Shown: positions 17,946 through 24,813, numbered from the stretch's first letter. The stretch is DNA of 36,887 nt from an uncultured Muriicola sp. (GCF_947258935.1 NZ_CAMYKH010000012.1:1-36887), one strand, 5' to 3'. The notes: generated by a model not told the origin, from the letters alone. Translations and numbers: made by a program.

Positions 17946-18410
17946 ATGGCAAAACTTGAAGTTAAAGATTTTAAAGCATTTAGAGAGCTGGAGGGTAAGA
18001 CAATTCCAACAGGGGATTGGCTATCCATTACCCAGGAAATGATCAATGACTTTGCGAAAGCCACTATGGATTTTCAATGGATCCATATTGATGTAGAGAA
18101 GGCCGCCAAATACTCCCCCTTTAAAAAACCTGTGGCTCATGGTTTTATGTCGGTTTCCCTTCTGGCCAAGCTGTTGGGAGATAGTATACTGGTAAAGTCG
18201 GCCAAGATGGGTGTTAACTACGGCTTGAATAAAGTTCGATTCCCTAGTCCGGTGTTGGTGGATAGTAGAGTTCGTTTAAATGGCCGCGTACTAAAGATTG
18301 AAGATTATGGAGAAAATGGTCTTAAGATCACCTGGAATTGTGAAGTGGAGATAAAGGGATCAGAAAAACCTGCATGTGTGGCGGAGTTTATTAGTTTGAT
18401 GTTTGAGTAG
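17946..18410 (+). CDS. MaoC-like (R)-enoyl-CoA hydratase
   Basis: A 154-residue single hot-dog domain. The hydratase-2 motif is present as D42-FQWI-H47-ID, giving the catalytic Asp and His, and PVAHGFMSVSL is the following conserved helix. It should hydrate a trans-2-enoyl-CoA to the (R)-3-hydroxy form. It is the last gene of the ten-gene operon; no strong terminator is seen directly after the stop, and the DNA passes into the repeat array within about 60 bases. Confidence 0.9.
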   Translation: MAKLEVKDFKAFRELEGKTIPTGDWLSITQEMINDFAKATMDFQWIHIDVEKAAKYSPFKKPVAHGFMSVSLLAKLLGDSILVKSAKMGVNYGLNKVRFPSPVLVDSRVRLNGRVLKIEDYGENGLKITWNCEVEIKGSEKPACVAEFISLMFE

Positions 18411-18467
18411 GAATTTCAAAGGATGACCAACCGTTTGCCATAGATAGTACTTCTTTTAAAAAGCATA

Positions 18468-18934
18468 CAGGATTCATTTCGCTTCGCATAATGTTACTGA
18501 CAAACCTGCTTGCCTTGCCTACGGCAGATAAACCGGCCAGCCTTCCGAAGTCTCGTACGGAGGACAGGCAGGCAGGGCTCGCTTTGAACAAAACAGGATT
18601 ACTCGTTACACTCGTGATCCTTTGAGCTCCCCTTTGCAAATAGAAAGTCCATCGCTTATGCGGATATGTTATCCGTACCTCCCTAAAGGCAGGTTTACAT
18701 GCCGTAGGCATGGCTCAGCTTTTTAAAACAAACAGGATTACTCGTTTCACTCGTGAGCCTTTGAGCTCCCCTTTGCAAATAGAAAGTCCATCGCTTATGC
18801 GGATATGTTATCCGTGCCTCCGCACAGGCAGGTTTACATGCCGTAGGCATGGCTCAGCTTTTTAAAACAAGCAGGATTACTCGTTTCACTCGTGAGCCTT
18901 TGAGCTCCCCTTTGCAAATAGAAAGTCCATCGCT
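18468..18934. repeat. Tandem repeat array, 139-bp unit, about 2.5 good copies plus one degenerate copy
   Basis: Units begin with CAGGATTACTCG at 18594, 18733 and 18872, an exact 139-base period. The third unit stops matching at 18934. A degenerate earlier copy begins near 18468 (CAGGATTCATTTCGC). Each full unit holds two small hairpins: CGGATA-TGT-TATCCG (18661-18675 and 18800-18814) and CATGCC-GTA-GGCATG (18698-18712 and 18837-18851), plus a GAGCTC palindrome. The stretch GAAAGTCCATCGCT in each unit resembles one arm of the terminator hairpin of the adjacent tRNA gene (ACTTTCT/TCCAT in inverse orientation). No ORF of interest runs through. It fills most of the gap between the MaoC gene and the tRNA. 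Confidence 0.9.
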
Positions 18935-18992
18935 GACGCGCTGTTTTTTATTTTACTCCGCCACCTGAAAGCCAGGGCTTCCGGGGCTCCGT

Positions 18993-19023
18993 AAAACAAA
19001 AAATCCATTACTTGCGTAATGGA
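18993..19023 (-). terminator. Rho-independent terminator of tRNA-Arg
   Basis: On the minus strand TCCATTAC-GCAA-GTAATGGA forms an 8-bp stem with a GNRA-type tetraloop, followed directly by a T-rich tract (TTTTTTGTTTT). It starts 14 bases after the tRNA end and is oriented to stop the tRNA transcript. Confidence 0.88.
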
Positions 19024-19037
19024 CTTTCTGATTGTAG

Positions 19038-19111
19038 TGACCTCGACAGGATTCAAACCTGTAATCTCTTGAGCCGTAATCAAGTGCATTATTCAGTTAT
19101 GCTACGAGGCC
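19038..19111 (-). tRNA. tRNA-Arg (anticodon ACG)
   Basis: A perfect 74-nt cloverleaf on the minus strand: acceptor GGCCTCG/CGAGGTC (one G-T pair), D stem GCAT/ATGC, anticodon stem CTTGA/TCAAG with loop TTACGGC (U33, anticodon ACG), five-base variable region, T stem ACAGG/CCTGT and loop TTTGAAT, discriminator A. CCA is not encoded (CTA follows). A34 would be read as inosine after TadA action. The D loop AACTGAATA has A at position 19 and the T loop has T at position 56, replacing the near-universal G19-C56 tertiary pair with A-U. It has its own promoter and terminator. Confidence 0.93.
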
Positions 19112-19172
19112 TTTATACTTTCTTTCTAAATAAAACTCATTATAGGTGCTGCTCGGTACTTCTAATGGGCTG

Positions 19173-19202
19173 CAAATATATTTCTTTTTACATTTAGGGC
19201 AA
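19173..19202 (-). promoter_or_regulatory. Complete Bacteroidota promoter (TTG-N19-TATATTTG) of tRNA-Arg
   Basis: Minus strand: TTG at 19202-19200, 19 bases, then TATATTTG at 19180-19173, an exact match to TAnnTTTG with allowed spacing. The tRNA 5' end is about 60 bases downstream. The element overlaps the upstream region of the divergent apt gene, where a weaker TACATTTA (19189-19196, plus strand) may serve apt. Confidence 0.75.
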
Positions 19203-19222
19203 AATTAAGCGAAACCAAATAG

Positions 19223-19735
19223 ATGGATTTTAAGAAGTTTGTGCGAGACATCCCCGATTTCCCTAAACCAGGGGTGAGTTTTAAAGATATTACCCCTTTG
19301 TTAAAAGATCCTGAGGCGCTGAAAGCGGCTTCCGACGCCTTGGTAGATTTTATTGGAGATCAAAAGATAGATAAAGTGGTTGGGATGGAAAGCAGAGGAT
19401 TTTTTTACGGCCCGATCTTAGCGGTAGCTCTCAAAGCCGGATTCGTACCAGTACGAAAAGTTGGGAAATTACCGTATAAGAAAATTAGTCATACTTATGA
19501 CCTCGAATATGGGACAGATACACTAGAGATCCATGAAGATGCTATTCTAAAAGGCGAGAAGGTATTGGTTCACGATGATGTATTAGCCACCGGGGGAACC
19601 GCAAAGGCTACCTGCAAACTTGTTGAAGCCCTTGGCGGGGTGGTTGTTCAGTGTAACTTCCTCCTGGAAATTACAGCGCTCCAAGGTGCTGCAAAATTGG
19701 TTGGTTATGAGGTAAAATCCTTAATGCGGTTCTAA
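19223..19735 (+). CDS. apt: Adenine phosphoribosyltransferase
   Basis: A 170-residue enzyme of purine salvage that converts adenine and PRPP to AMP in the cytoplasm. The N-terminus DIPDFPKPGVSFKDITPLL is typical of Apt, ESRGF carries the flexible-loop Arg, and VLVHDDVLATGGTAKA is the PRPP-binding motif. Length equals the family norm. It is a single gene divergent from tRNA-Arg; its stop codon overlaps that of a convergent 50-residue gene by two bases. Confidence 0.96.
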   Translation: MDFKKFVRDIPDFPKPGVSFKDITPLLKDPEALKAASDALVDFIGDQKIDKVVGMESRGFFYGPILAVALKAGFVPVRKVGKLPYKKISHTYDLEYGTDTLEIHEDAILKGEKVLVHDDVLATGGTAKATCKLVEALGGVVVQCNFLLEITALQGAAKLVGYEVKSLMRF

Positions 19736-19884
19736 TCTAATGCCCTGGTGGTGATATAGTACCTCCAGCCTATAAGAGCCATTTGAACACTACTGGCTCT
19801 GGAAAGATCTAATCGTCTTTTAGAAAACGATGGAAGTACTAATTTGTTGATTTTGGCAAGTATCTTAAATATCATCTTTCCCAT
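19732..19884 (-). CDS. Small basic protein, 50 residues (flavobacterial family often labelled SsrA-binding)
   Basis: ATG at 19884 gives MGKMIFKILAKINKLVLPSF and ends YYITTRALD with TAG at 19734-19732, overlapping the apt stop convergently. The peptide is basic with an amphipathic N-terminal helix. I recognise its pattern (K-x-L-A-K-I-N-K, LPS, a Leu-Asp-Leu and a final TRALD) from short proteins of Flavobacteriaceae that databases often name SsrA-binding protein; it is far too short to be SmpB, so that name should not be taken as function. A TATTTTTG element at 19896-19889 lies so close to the ATG that a leaderless or nearly leaderless mRNA is possible. Confidence 0.68.
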   Translation of the reverse strand: MGKMIFKILAKINKLVLPSFSKRRLDLSRASSVQMALIGWRYYITTRALD

Positions 19885-19938
19885 GTTCCAAAAATAGGTA
19901 TTCTTACGAAGTTTTTTAAAACCTATTTCCGGCGATCT

Positions 19939-20001
19939 TTATAAGAGCATACTAATTAGTAAGATAAATACCTGAAGGATTAATTTAGCTAGTGCGATCA
20001 T
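19939..20001 (-). CDS. Possible 20-residue hydrophobic peptide
   Basis: A short frame on the minus strand, ATG at 20001 to TAA at 19941-19939, encodes MIALAKLILQVFILLISMLL, a single membrane-spanning segment with one Lys. It lies 54 bases upstream of the 50-residue gene in the same direction. Nothing beyond hydrophobicity and position supports it; it could be a chance frame in AT-rich DNA. Confidence 0.25.
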   Translation of the reverse strand: MIALAKLILQVFILLISMLL

Positions 20002-20306
20002 AGTTTTATTTTAAAGTGATGTTGTCTTTTGTTTTATAATATTTGAAGAAGATAGAAAAGCACCCTTATCGCACCAAGGAAAACAATCATTTTTAATAAA
20101 ATTACATACATTTATGTAAGTAAAATGATAAATACTATTCTATATTAAAACTTTGTATCTACAACTTTGTTTTAAATAGTAATAGATATTATCATTAATT
20201 CTTTCATACTGTAATAATTGTAGGGCGATTTTGAACTTTTTTTTCAATTTGTAGACAGAAAATGAATAAAAAATACGCTTTTCTTAAGTATTCATCTTTT
20301 TAATTC
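20002..20306. other. AT-rich intergenic gap with a small dyad
   Basis: No convincing gene is seen. A perfect 7-bp dyad, TTACATA-CATT-TATGTAA, lies at 20102-20119 and could bind a dimeric regulator or form a weak hairpin. ACTTTGT occurs twice within 20 bases near 20150-20172. Neither has a clear link to the flanking genes. Confidence 0.4.
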
Positions 20307-20340
20307 AAAAAAACCGATCAGGCAGGTGATCGGTTTTTTT
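20307..20340. terminator. Bidirectional rho-independent terminator
   Basis: The arms AAAAAAACCGATCA (20307-20320) and TGATCGGTTTTTTT (20327-20340) pair around a six-base loop; both strands end in a T tract. It lies 39 bases beyond the stop of the M56 gene on the minus strand. Confidence 0.88.
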
Positions 20341-20379
20341 CAGGTTGTTGTTAGTTGTTTTCTTACTTGACCCTCACAT

Positions 20380-22209
20380 TCAATTCTTTTTGGTGGTAAT
20401 TTCTACCACCCCGTCTTTGGCTTTCTTACCATACTTTTCAATTGCTTTGTCTCCTTTCCAGACATTTACAGTGGCGATATCCTTAGGAGATAGGGACTTA
20501 AACTTTTTCTCGTTTACTTCTTTGCCATCAATTATATAAAGAGGTTTTTCACCTTTTTCAGAATCCAAAAAGAAAAATGCCTCTCCTTCACCTTCAATGA
20601 TCTCAATATCTTCCTCATCATCAGAGTCTTTTATGATAAAGACATTTTTATCTTTTCCACCTTCGGATTTTATCACCTTTATGTGTTTTTCATGTTCGCC
20701 ACCTTCATGTAGCTCCATTTCCTCCCCATCATCTCCAATAACTAATTTCTTTGTAATGATCTTTATGTCATCATCATCGCCACCTTTGATCCTTTTTACA
20801 ATGATTCTTTGTTCATCTTCATCATCTCCACTCTTCCTGACCTTTATTTTTTTGGTGACATTTCCTTTTTCATCAGTTGTTACTTCTTCATCCTCGGTGA
20901 CTTTGATTACCACAATACCTTCATCTTCCATCTTCTCCATCATCTCTTCCGTAATTTCAGAATCCTCTTCCATGACCCATTTCATCTTTGTTTTCATAGA
21001 TTTTGAACCAAACTCCATGTCATCATCTCCTCCCATGAACATTAATTGACCTTCAGGATCAAAAACAATAGTAACCGGGTCTATTGGGTCCCCATCATTG
21101 TCAAAGCTCGATGATCCATGAAATTCTTTTCCTTCGCTCTTCTTAGAATTCATATCAACATCTAGCGTAATGATCTCTTTTTTAGCATTTCGCACTACGG
21201 TATAAGAGAAATCAATTCCCTCCTTGGTCATATCCTGCTTAATTTTTTCCAATTCGGCATCTGATGTGTCCTTGGTGATCTTTACCTCTATTTTTTTATC
21301 GGAGTCAAGAGTTAACCAATTAACTTCTGTAGAAGCACTATTAGGCACATAGATCTCTTTAGTGTTAAAACTGAAGAGGAAGAGGGCAAGGGCAGGAAGT
21401 ACCAGGGCCGACTTCAACATATTCGCTTTTTTTGATTGTGATTTTTGTAACATGACGATTCGTTTTTTGATTAATGAATTATAAAATTGATTGACGATAG
21501 GGATGGGCAACGCATGCCCTGAAACTTTTAATAACGCGTATTGATATTTCTTTATAGAGGGTAGGGTGGTAGTTGCACTGGCATCGGCCAGAAACTCCAG
21601 ATTTTGTCGAATGGTATTTCGATATAAAAAACTCATAGGATTTATCCAAAGTACCACGGTTATAAGATGACTGATAAGGATGTCCAAAGAATGCTTTTGC
21701 GAACAATGAGCTCTTTCATGAGCTAAAATGGCTTCTAATTCTACTTCGTTATATAAGGATGGATTGTAAACGATATAATGGAAGAATGAGAACGGAGCTA
21801 TTTTTCTGGATGTTTCAATATAAACCAGGCCTCCACGTTTTGTTTTGTTGGCTGAATGTAAAAATACAGATCGTAAGGAGAACACTTGTATGCCAAGCCG
21901 TCCCAATAGAAATAGCATTCCTGCGATATAAAGCACTGTGGCAATCAACCATAGATCTAAGCCCGATTCTTGAAAAGCTACCGAAGGAGATGATGAGTTA
22001 GAGACAATTTGTGTAAACGAGGTTGGAACCATTTCTATATATACCGGAATAGTGAGAAACGGACAAAGCAAGGCACAAAAAATACCAATGAGTAAAAAAC
22101 GCCTGTTTTCTTTGAACAACGTTTCCTTTTGCAGGAAAAATAGATAGACGGCATAGAATATACCCAGGATCCCGGACGATTTTAATATGTATACAAATAC
22201 TGTTTCCAT
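20380..22209 (-). CDS. BlaR1-like M56 membrane peptidase with acidic ectodomain and plug-like C-terminus
   Basis: A 609-residue membrane protein starting at ATG 22209, whose A overlaps the stop of the upstream repressor gene (TGATG). The first part has about three or four membrane segments and the M56 zinc-peptidase motif H164-ERA-H168, with the third ligand region NLEFLADASAT. A further hydrophobic segment (about residues 265-285) is followed by an ectodomain of about 320 residues unusually rich in Asp and Glu and made of short beta-like repeats (IIVKRI, IIKDSDDEED and similar). The last 55 residues, YIIDGKEV ... AIEKYGKKAKDGVVEIT, resemble the TonB-receptor plug motif found at the end of many Bacteroidota M56 proteins. 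The family senses an outside signal and cleaves or releases the partner BlaI repressor; the signal here is unknown. No penicillin-binding domain is visible, so beta-lactam sensing is unlikely. Confidence 0.88.
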   Translation of the reverse strand: METVFVYILKSSGILGIFYAVYLFFLQKETLFKENRRFLLIGIFCALLCPFLTIPVYIEMVPTSFTQIVSNSSSPSVAFQESGLDLWLIATVLYIAGMLFLLGRLGIQVFSLRSVFLHSANKTKRGGLVYIETSRKIAPFSFFHYIVYNPSLYNEVELEAILAHERAHCSQKHSLDILISHLITVVLWINPMSFLYRNTIRQNLEFLADASATTTLPSIKKYQYALLKVSGHALPIPIVNQFYNSLIKKRIVMLQKSQSKKANMLKSALVLPALALFLFSFNTKEIYVPNSASTEVNWLTLDSDKKIEVKITKDTSDAELEKIKQDMTKEGIDFSYTVVRNAKKEIITLDVDMNSKKSEGKEFHGSSSFDNDGDPIDPVTIVFDPEGQLMFMGGDDDMEFGSKSMKTKMKWVMEEDSEITEEMMEKMEDEGIVVIKVTEDEEVTTDEKGNVTKKIKVRKSGDDEDEQRIIVKRIKGGDDDDIKIITKKLVIGDDGEEMELHEGGEHEKHIKVIKSEGGKDKNVFIIKDSDDEEDIEIIEGEGEAFFFLDSEKGEKPLYIIDGKEVNEKKFKSLSPKDIATVNVWKGDKAIEKYGKKAKDGVVEITTKKN

Positions 22210-22568
22210 CACTTTTTCTTTTCGATGAGCTTAATGATTTCCTTTAATTCTGCTACCGAGATCTTCTCTTCTTTCGCAAAGAAAGACACCAGACTTTTAT
22301 AAGAATTGTCGTAAAAGTCAGCTATAGTTGCATTTACAAACTGTTTTCTATAGGCTTCTTTTGGAATAAGGGGATAGTACCTATGTGTGTTCCCAAAAGC
22401 TTCATAGCCTACGTACTTTTTATCTTCCAGATTTCGTACAATGGTAGACAGTGTATTATAATGAGGCTTATCTTCCTTCATCTCGGCAAGGATCTCCTTT
22501 ACGAATGCCTTTTTTAACCGCCATAAGATCTTCATGATCTCTTCCTCCTTGTTAGTAAGCTTTTGCAT
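22209..22568 (-). CDS. BlaI/MecI/CopY family repressor
   Basis: A 119-residue winged-helix repressor. MQKLTNKEEEIMKILW opens the DNA-binding domain, HYNTLSTIVRNLEDKKYV is the recognition helix region, and the C-terminal half is the dimerisation and cleavage region. It is co-transcribed with the M56 peptidase by a one-base overlap, the classical sensor-repressor pair. Three palindromic operator candidates overlap its promoter, so it is probably autoregulated and may also control the divergent antiporter gene. Confidence 0.93.
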   Translation of the reverse strand: MQKLTNKEEEIMKILWRLKKAFVKEILAEMKEDKPHYNTLSTIVRNLEDKKYVGYEAFGNTHRYYPLIPKEAYRKQFVNATIADFYDNSYKSLVSFFAKEEKISVAELKEIIKLIEKKK

Positions 22569-22585
22569 AGTAAATTTTGTTTGAT

Positions 22586-22593
22586 CAAATATA
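22586..22593 (-). promoter_or_regulatory. -7 element of the blaI-M56 operon
   Basis: The minus strand reads TATATTTG, a perfect TAnnTTTG, 18 bases before the ATG at 22568. It directly touches the first operator dyad; the -33 region falls in the second dyad, so repressor binding would block the polymerase. Confidence 0.65.
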
Positions 22594-22649
22594 AACTAAA
22601 AAAATAGTTGAAAAACTAAATAAATAGTTAAAAAACTATAAAACTAGTT
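22594..22649. promoter_or_regulatory. Three-site operator array, AACTA-N6-TAGTT at 20-bp period
   Basis: Perfect 16-bp dyads lie at 22594-22609, 22614-22629 and 22634-22649, each AACTA, six A/T-rich bases, TAGTT (last spacer contains one C). Starts are exactly 20 bases apart, about two helical turns, so dimers would line up on one face. The array sits between blaI and the divergent antiporter gene. Confidence 0.82.
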
Positions 22650-22719
22650 TGTATGGTTTTTTGTACTTTTTACGGACAAATTGATTTAGCATAGTATTTT
22701 TAACGAAACTACTTTCCTT

Positions 22720-23655
22720 TTGAATGTATTTTTCATCATTCTTGGTTTACTTCTTTTAATCTTAGGAGGCAATTGGTTATTAAAGTCGGCAGTGTCACTT
22801 TCGCTACGGCTCAATATTCCCAGGTTTATCATTGGGATGACCGTTGTGTCGTTTGCTACCTCTGCACCGGAATTGATCGTAAGTGTGAATGCGGCATTGG
22901 AAGGTTTTCCGGATCTGGCGCTTAGTAATGTCGTTGGATCCAATATTGCAAACCTTGGCCTGGTGTTAGGGATCATTCTACTTTTAGCACCTATAGATGT
23001 ACGGAAAGCCTTTTATATTACAGATTGGCCTGTAATGATGGCGGCTTCCTTATTATTTTTCTTTTTTATATACTACGATGGGGTACTGGTAGCATATGAG
23101 GGTACTATCTTGCTAGTGGCACTCTTTTTGTTTCTTGTCTTTCTGCTAAGATTCCAGAAACCCGCAGTAGTTGAAGAAGAACACGAAGATATTGCGCCAC
23201 TTCCTTTGTACAAGGGAGTTTTGTTCCTGGGGCTGGGGGGAGTTGGACTTTGGGCCGGATCCGAATTTCTGATCACGGGAGCCATAGGGCTGGCCACATT
23301 TTATCAGGTAAGCGAACGAATCATTGGAATAACCATAGTATCTGTTGGTACCAGTATCCCGGAATTAGCTGCCTCGGTCATAGCTATTTTAAAAAAGGAA
23401 AAAGCTATAAGTTTAGGTAATTTAATAGGGTCCAATATATTTAATTTATTGGCAGTTTTAGGGATTACATCACTTGTAACGCCCATAAAGGTAATAGATC
23501 AGGGACTATTAACCAGTGATATATTTTGGATGTTGGGATTTGCTTTTCTTGTCCTTCCTTTGGTGTTTATTCCAAAAGGGCTGCGGCTGGGGTGGCGAGA
23601 CGGTATAATATTACTAGTGGGATACGCTGCCTTTCTTTATTTTACTCTTAGTTAA
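22720..23655 (+). CDS. Calcium/sodium antiporter (YrbG-like, CaCA superfamily)
   Basis: A 311-residue inner-membrane protein with about ten hydrophobic segments and the two inverted alpha repeats of the cation/Ca2+ exchangers. Repeat 1 holds VVSFATSAPELIVS with VGSNIANLGLVLG; repeat 2 holds IVSVGTSIPELAAS with IGSNIFNLLAVLG; the Glu of each PEL and the Asn of each GSN are the ion-binding residues. No ATG is available in frame; translation seems to begin at TTG 22720, since the frame is closed at 22687. It is divergent from blaI, and the operator array lies in the shared gap. Confidence 0.9.
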   Translation: MNVFFIILGLLLLILGGNWLLKSAVSLSLRLNIPRFIIGMTVVSFATSAPELIVSVNAALEGFPDLALSNVVGSNIANLGLVLGIILLLAPIDVRKAFYITDWPVMMAASLLFFFFIYYDGVLVAYEGTILLVALFLFLVFLLRFQKPAVVEEEHEDIAPLPLYKGVLFLGLGGVGLWAGSEFLITGAIGLATFYQVSERIIGITIVSVGTSIPELAASVIAILKKEKAISLGNLIGSNIFNLLAVLGITSLVTPIKVIDQGLLTSDIFWMLGFAFLVLPLVFIPKGLRLGWRDGIILLVGYAAFLYFTLS

Positions 23656-23697
23656 AAAGATCTTTGGGATTTCTTAAGCAAGTCCTGCAACAAAATA

Positions 23698-23733
23698 AAA
23701 AACCGTTTCCGGGATTCCCCAAAAACGGTTTTT
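23698..23733. terminator. Bidirectional terminator between antiporter and GSII genes
   Basis: Arms AAAAACCGTTT (23698-23708) and AAACGGTTTTT (23723-23733) pair around a 14-base loop, with A and T tracts that serve both convergent genes. Confidence 0.85.
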
Positions 23734-23753
23734 ATGTAAATTAAAATTTGCTT

Positions 23754-24776
23754 TTAGGCGGTAACACCTATGTTCGCAGACTTTACGGTTTTAATAATTC
23801 TACCGGCAATTTTGTATGGATCTCCGTTAGAAGCAGGTCTTCTGTCTTCCAACCATCCTTTCCATCCATTTTCCACAGTAATAATAGGAATTCTAATGGA
23901 AGCACCTCTGTCCGATACGCCATAGCTAAAATCTTTAATAGAAGCCGTCTCGTGAAGTCCGGTAAGTCTTTCATCATTAAAAGCACCGTAGACATCTATG
24001 TGATTTTCAGCAACAGGCCTGAATGCTTCACATATTTGCTCATAGACCTCTTTGGAACCACATGTTCTCAATGTTGTATTAGAGAAATTGGCATGCATTC
24101 CTGAACCATTCCAATCTCCTTTAACAGGTTTTGGATGTAATTCAATATAGTAGCCATATTTTTCTGTGAGCCTATTTAATAAATAACGGGCGATCCAGAT
24201 TTCATCACCTGCTTTCTTGGCACCTTTGGCAAAGCACTGAAATTCCCATTGTCCGGGTGCTACTTCCTGGTTGATACCTTCAAAATTGATGCCGGCAGCT
24301 ATACAGATATCCATATGCTCCTCAACAAAATCGCGTCCCCAGGTATACCTTCCACCTACAGAACAATAATATTTACCCTGAGGCCCGGGAAATCCTCCTC
24401 GTGGAAACCCTAACGGTAAATCAGTTTCAGTATCCATCAAGAAATATTCTTGTTCGAAACCGAACCAGAAATCATTATCATCATCATCAATTTGTGCACG
24501 ATGATTTGATGGGTGAGCAGAGCCATCGGCACTTAAAACCTCACACATTACTAAAAATGCCTTCTTTCTTTCCGGATCCGGGTATATCGCAACAGGTTTT
24601 AGTAAGCAATCGGAGGATCCTCCTACTGCTTGTTCTGTTGAGCTCCCATCAAAAGACCAGATTGGACAATCTTCCAGTTTTCCACTAAAATCATTTTCTA
24701 TTTTAGTTTTACTTCGTAGTTCTTGAGTTGGCTCATGCCCATCCAACCAGATGTATTCTAATTTTGTCTTGCTCAT
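23754..24776 (-). CDS. Glutamine synthetase type II (eukaryote-like)
   Basis: A 340-residue enzyme that makes glutamine from glutamate, ammonia and ATP. The beta-grasp domain contains YIWLDG near residue 8 and WSFDGSST; the catalytic domain has GFEQEYFLMD (metal-binding Glu), NQEVAPGQWEFQ and NGSGMHANFS, and DRGASIRIP near the end. The length (about 340) and absence of the GSI adenylylation loop identify type II. It is divergent from a type III glutamine synthetase, so both nitrogen-assimilation enzymes share one 204-base control region. A TATTTTTG element lies 30 bases upstream. Confidence 0.95.
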   Translation of the reverse strand: MSKTKLEYIWLDGHEPTQELRSKTKIENDFSGKLEDCPIWSFDGSSTEQAVGGSSDCLLKPVAIYPDPERKKAFLVMCEVLSADGSAHPSNHRAQIDDDDNDFWFGFEQEYFLMDTETDLPLGFPRGGFPGPQGKYYCSVGGRYTWGRDFVEEHMDICIAAGINFEGINQEVAPGQWEFQCFAKGAKKAGDEIWIARYLLNRLTEKYGYYIELHPKPVKGDWNGSGMHANFSNTTLRTCGSKEVYEQICEAFRPVAENHIDVYGAFNDERLTGLHETASIKDFSYGVSDRGASIRIPIITVENGWKGWLEDRRPASNGDPYKIAGRIIKTVKSANIGVTA

Positions 24777-24805
24777 AATCTTATTAGTTAATTTTTTACG
24801 ATCTC

Positions 24806-24813
24806 CAAAAATA
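24806..24813 (-). promoter_or_regulatory. -7 element for the GSII gene
   Basis: Minus-strand TATTTTTG matches TAnnTTTG and lies 29 bases before the ATG at 24776. No clear -33 TTG is seen. Confidence 0.5.

Noticed and set aside
18468-18934. CRISPR-like array
   Set aside because: The period is 139 bases with near-identical units and no unique spacers, and no cas genes are present.
19732-19884. SmpB (SsrA-binding protein)
   Set aside because: Fifty residues are too few for SmpB's beta-barrel and tail, and no SmpB motifs are visible; the database label for this family is likely a misnomer.
20597-21049. Plus-strand ORF of 150 codons rich in Ser and Phe
   Set aside because: It is the antisense shadow of the Asp/Glu-rich codons of the M56 ectodomain; composition is not that of a natural protein.
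20380-22568. Beta-lactam resistance sensor (BlaR1/BlaI)
   Set aside because: There is no penicillin-binding domain in the M56 protein and no beta-lactamase gene nearby; the pair is the general Bacteroidota type.
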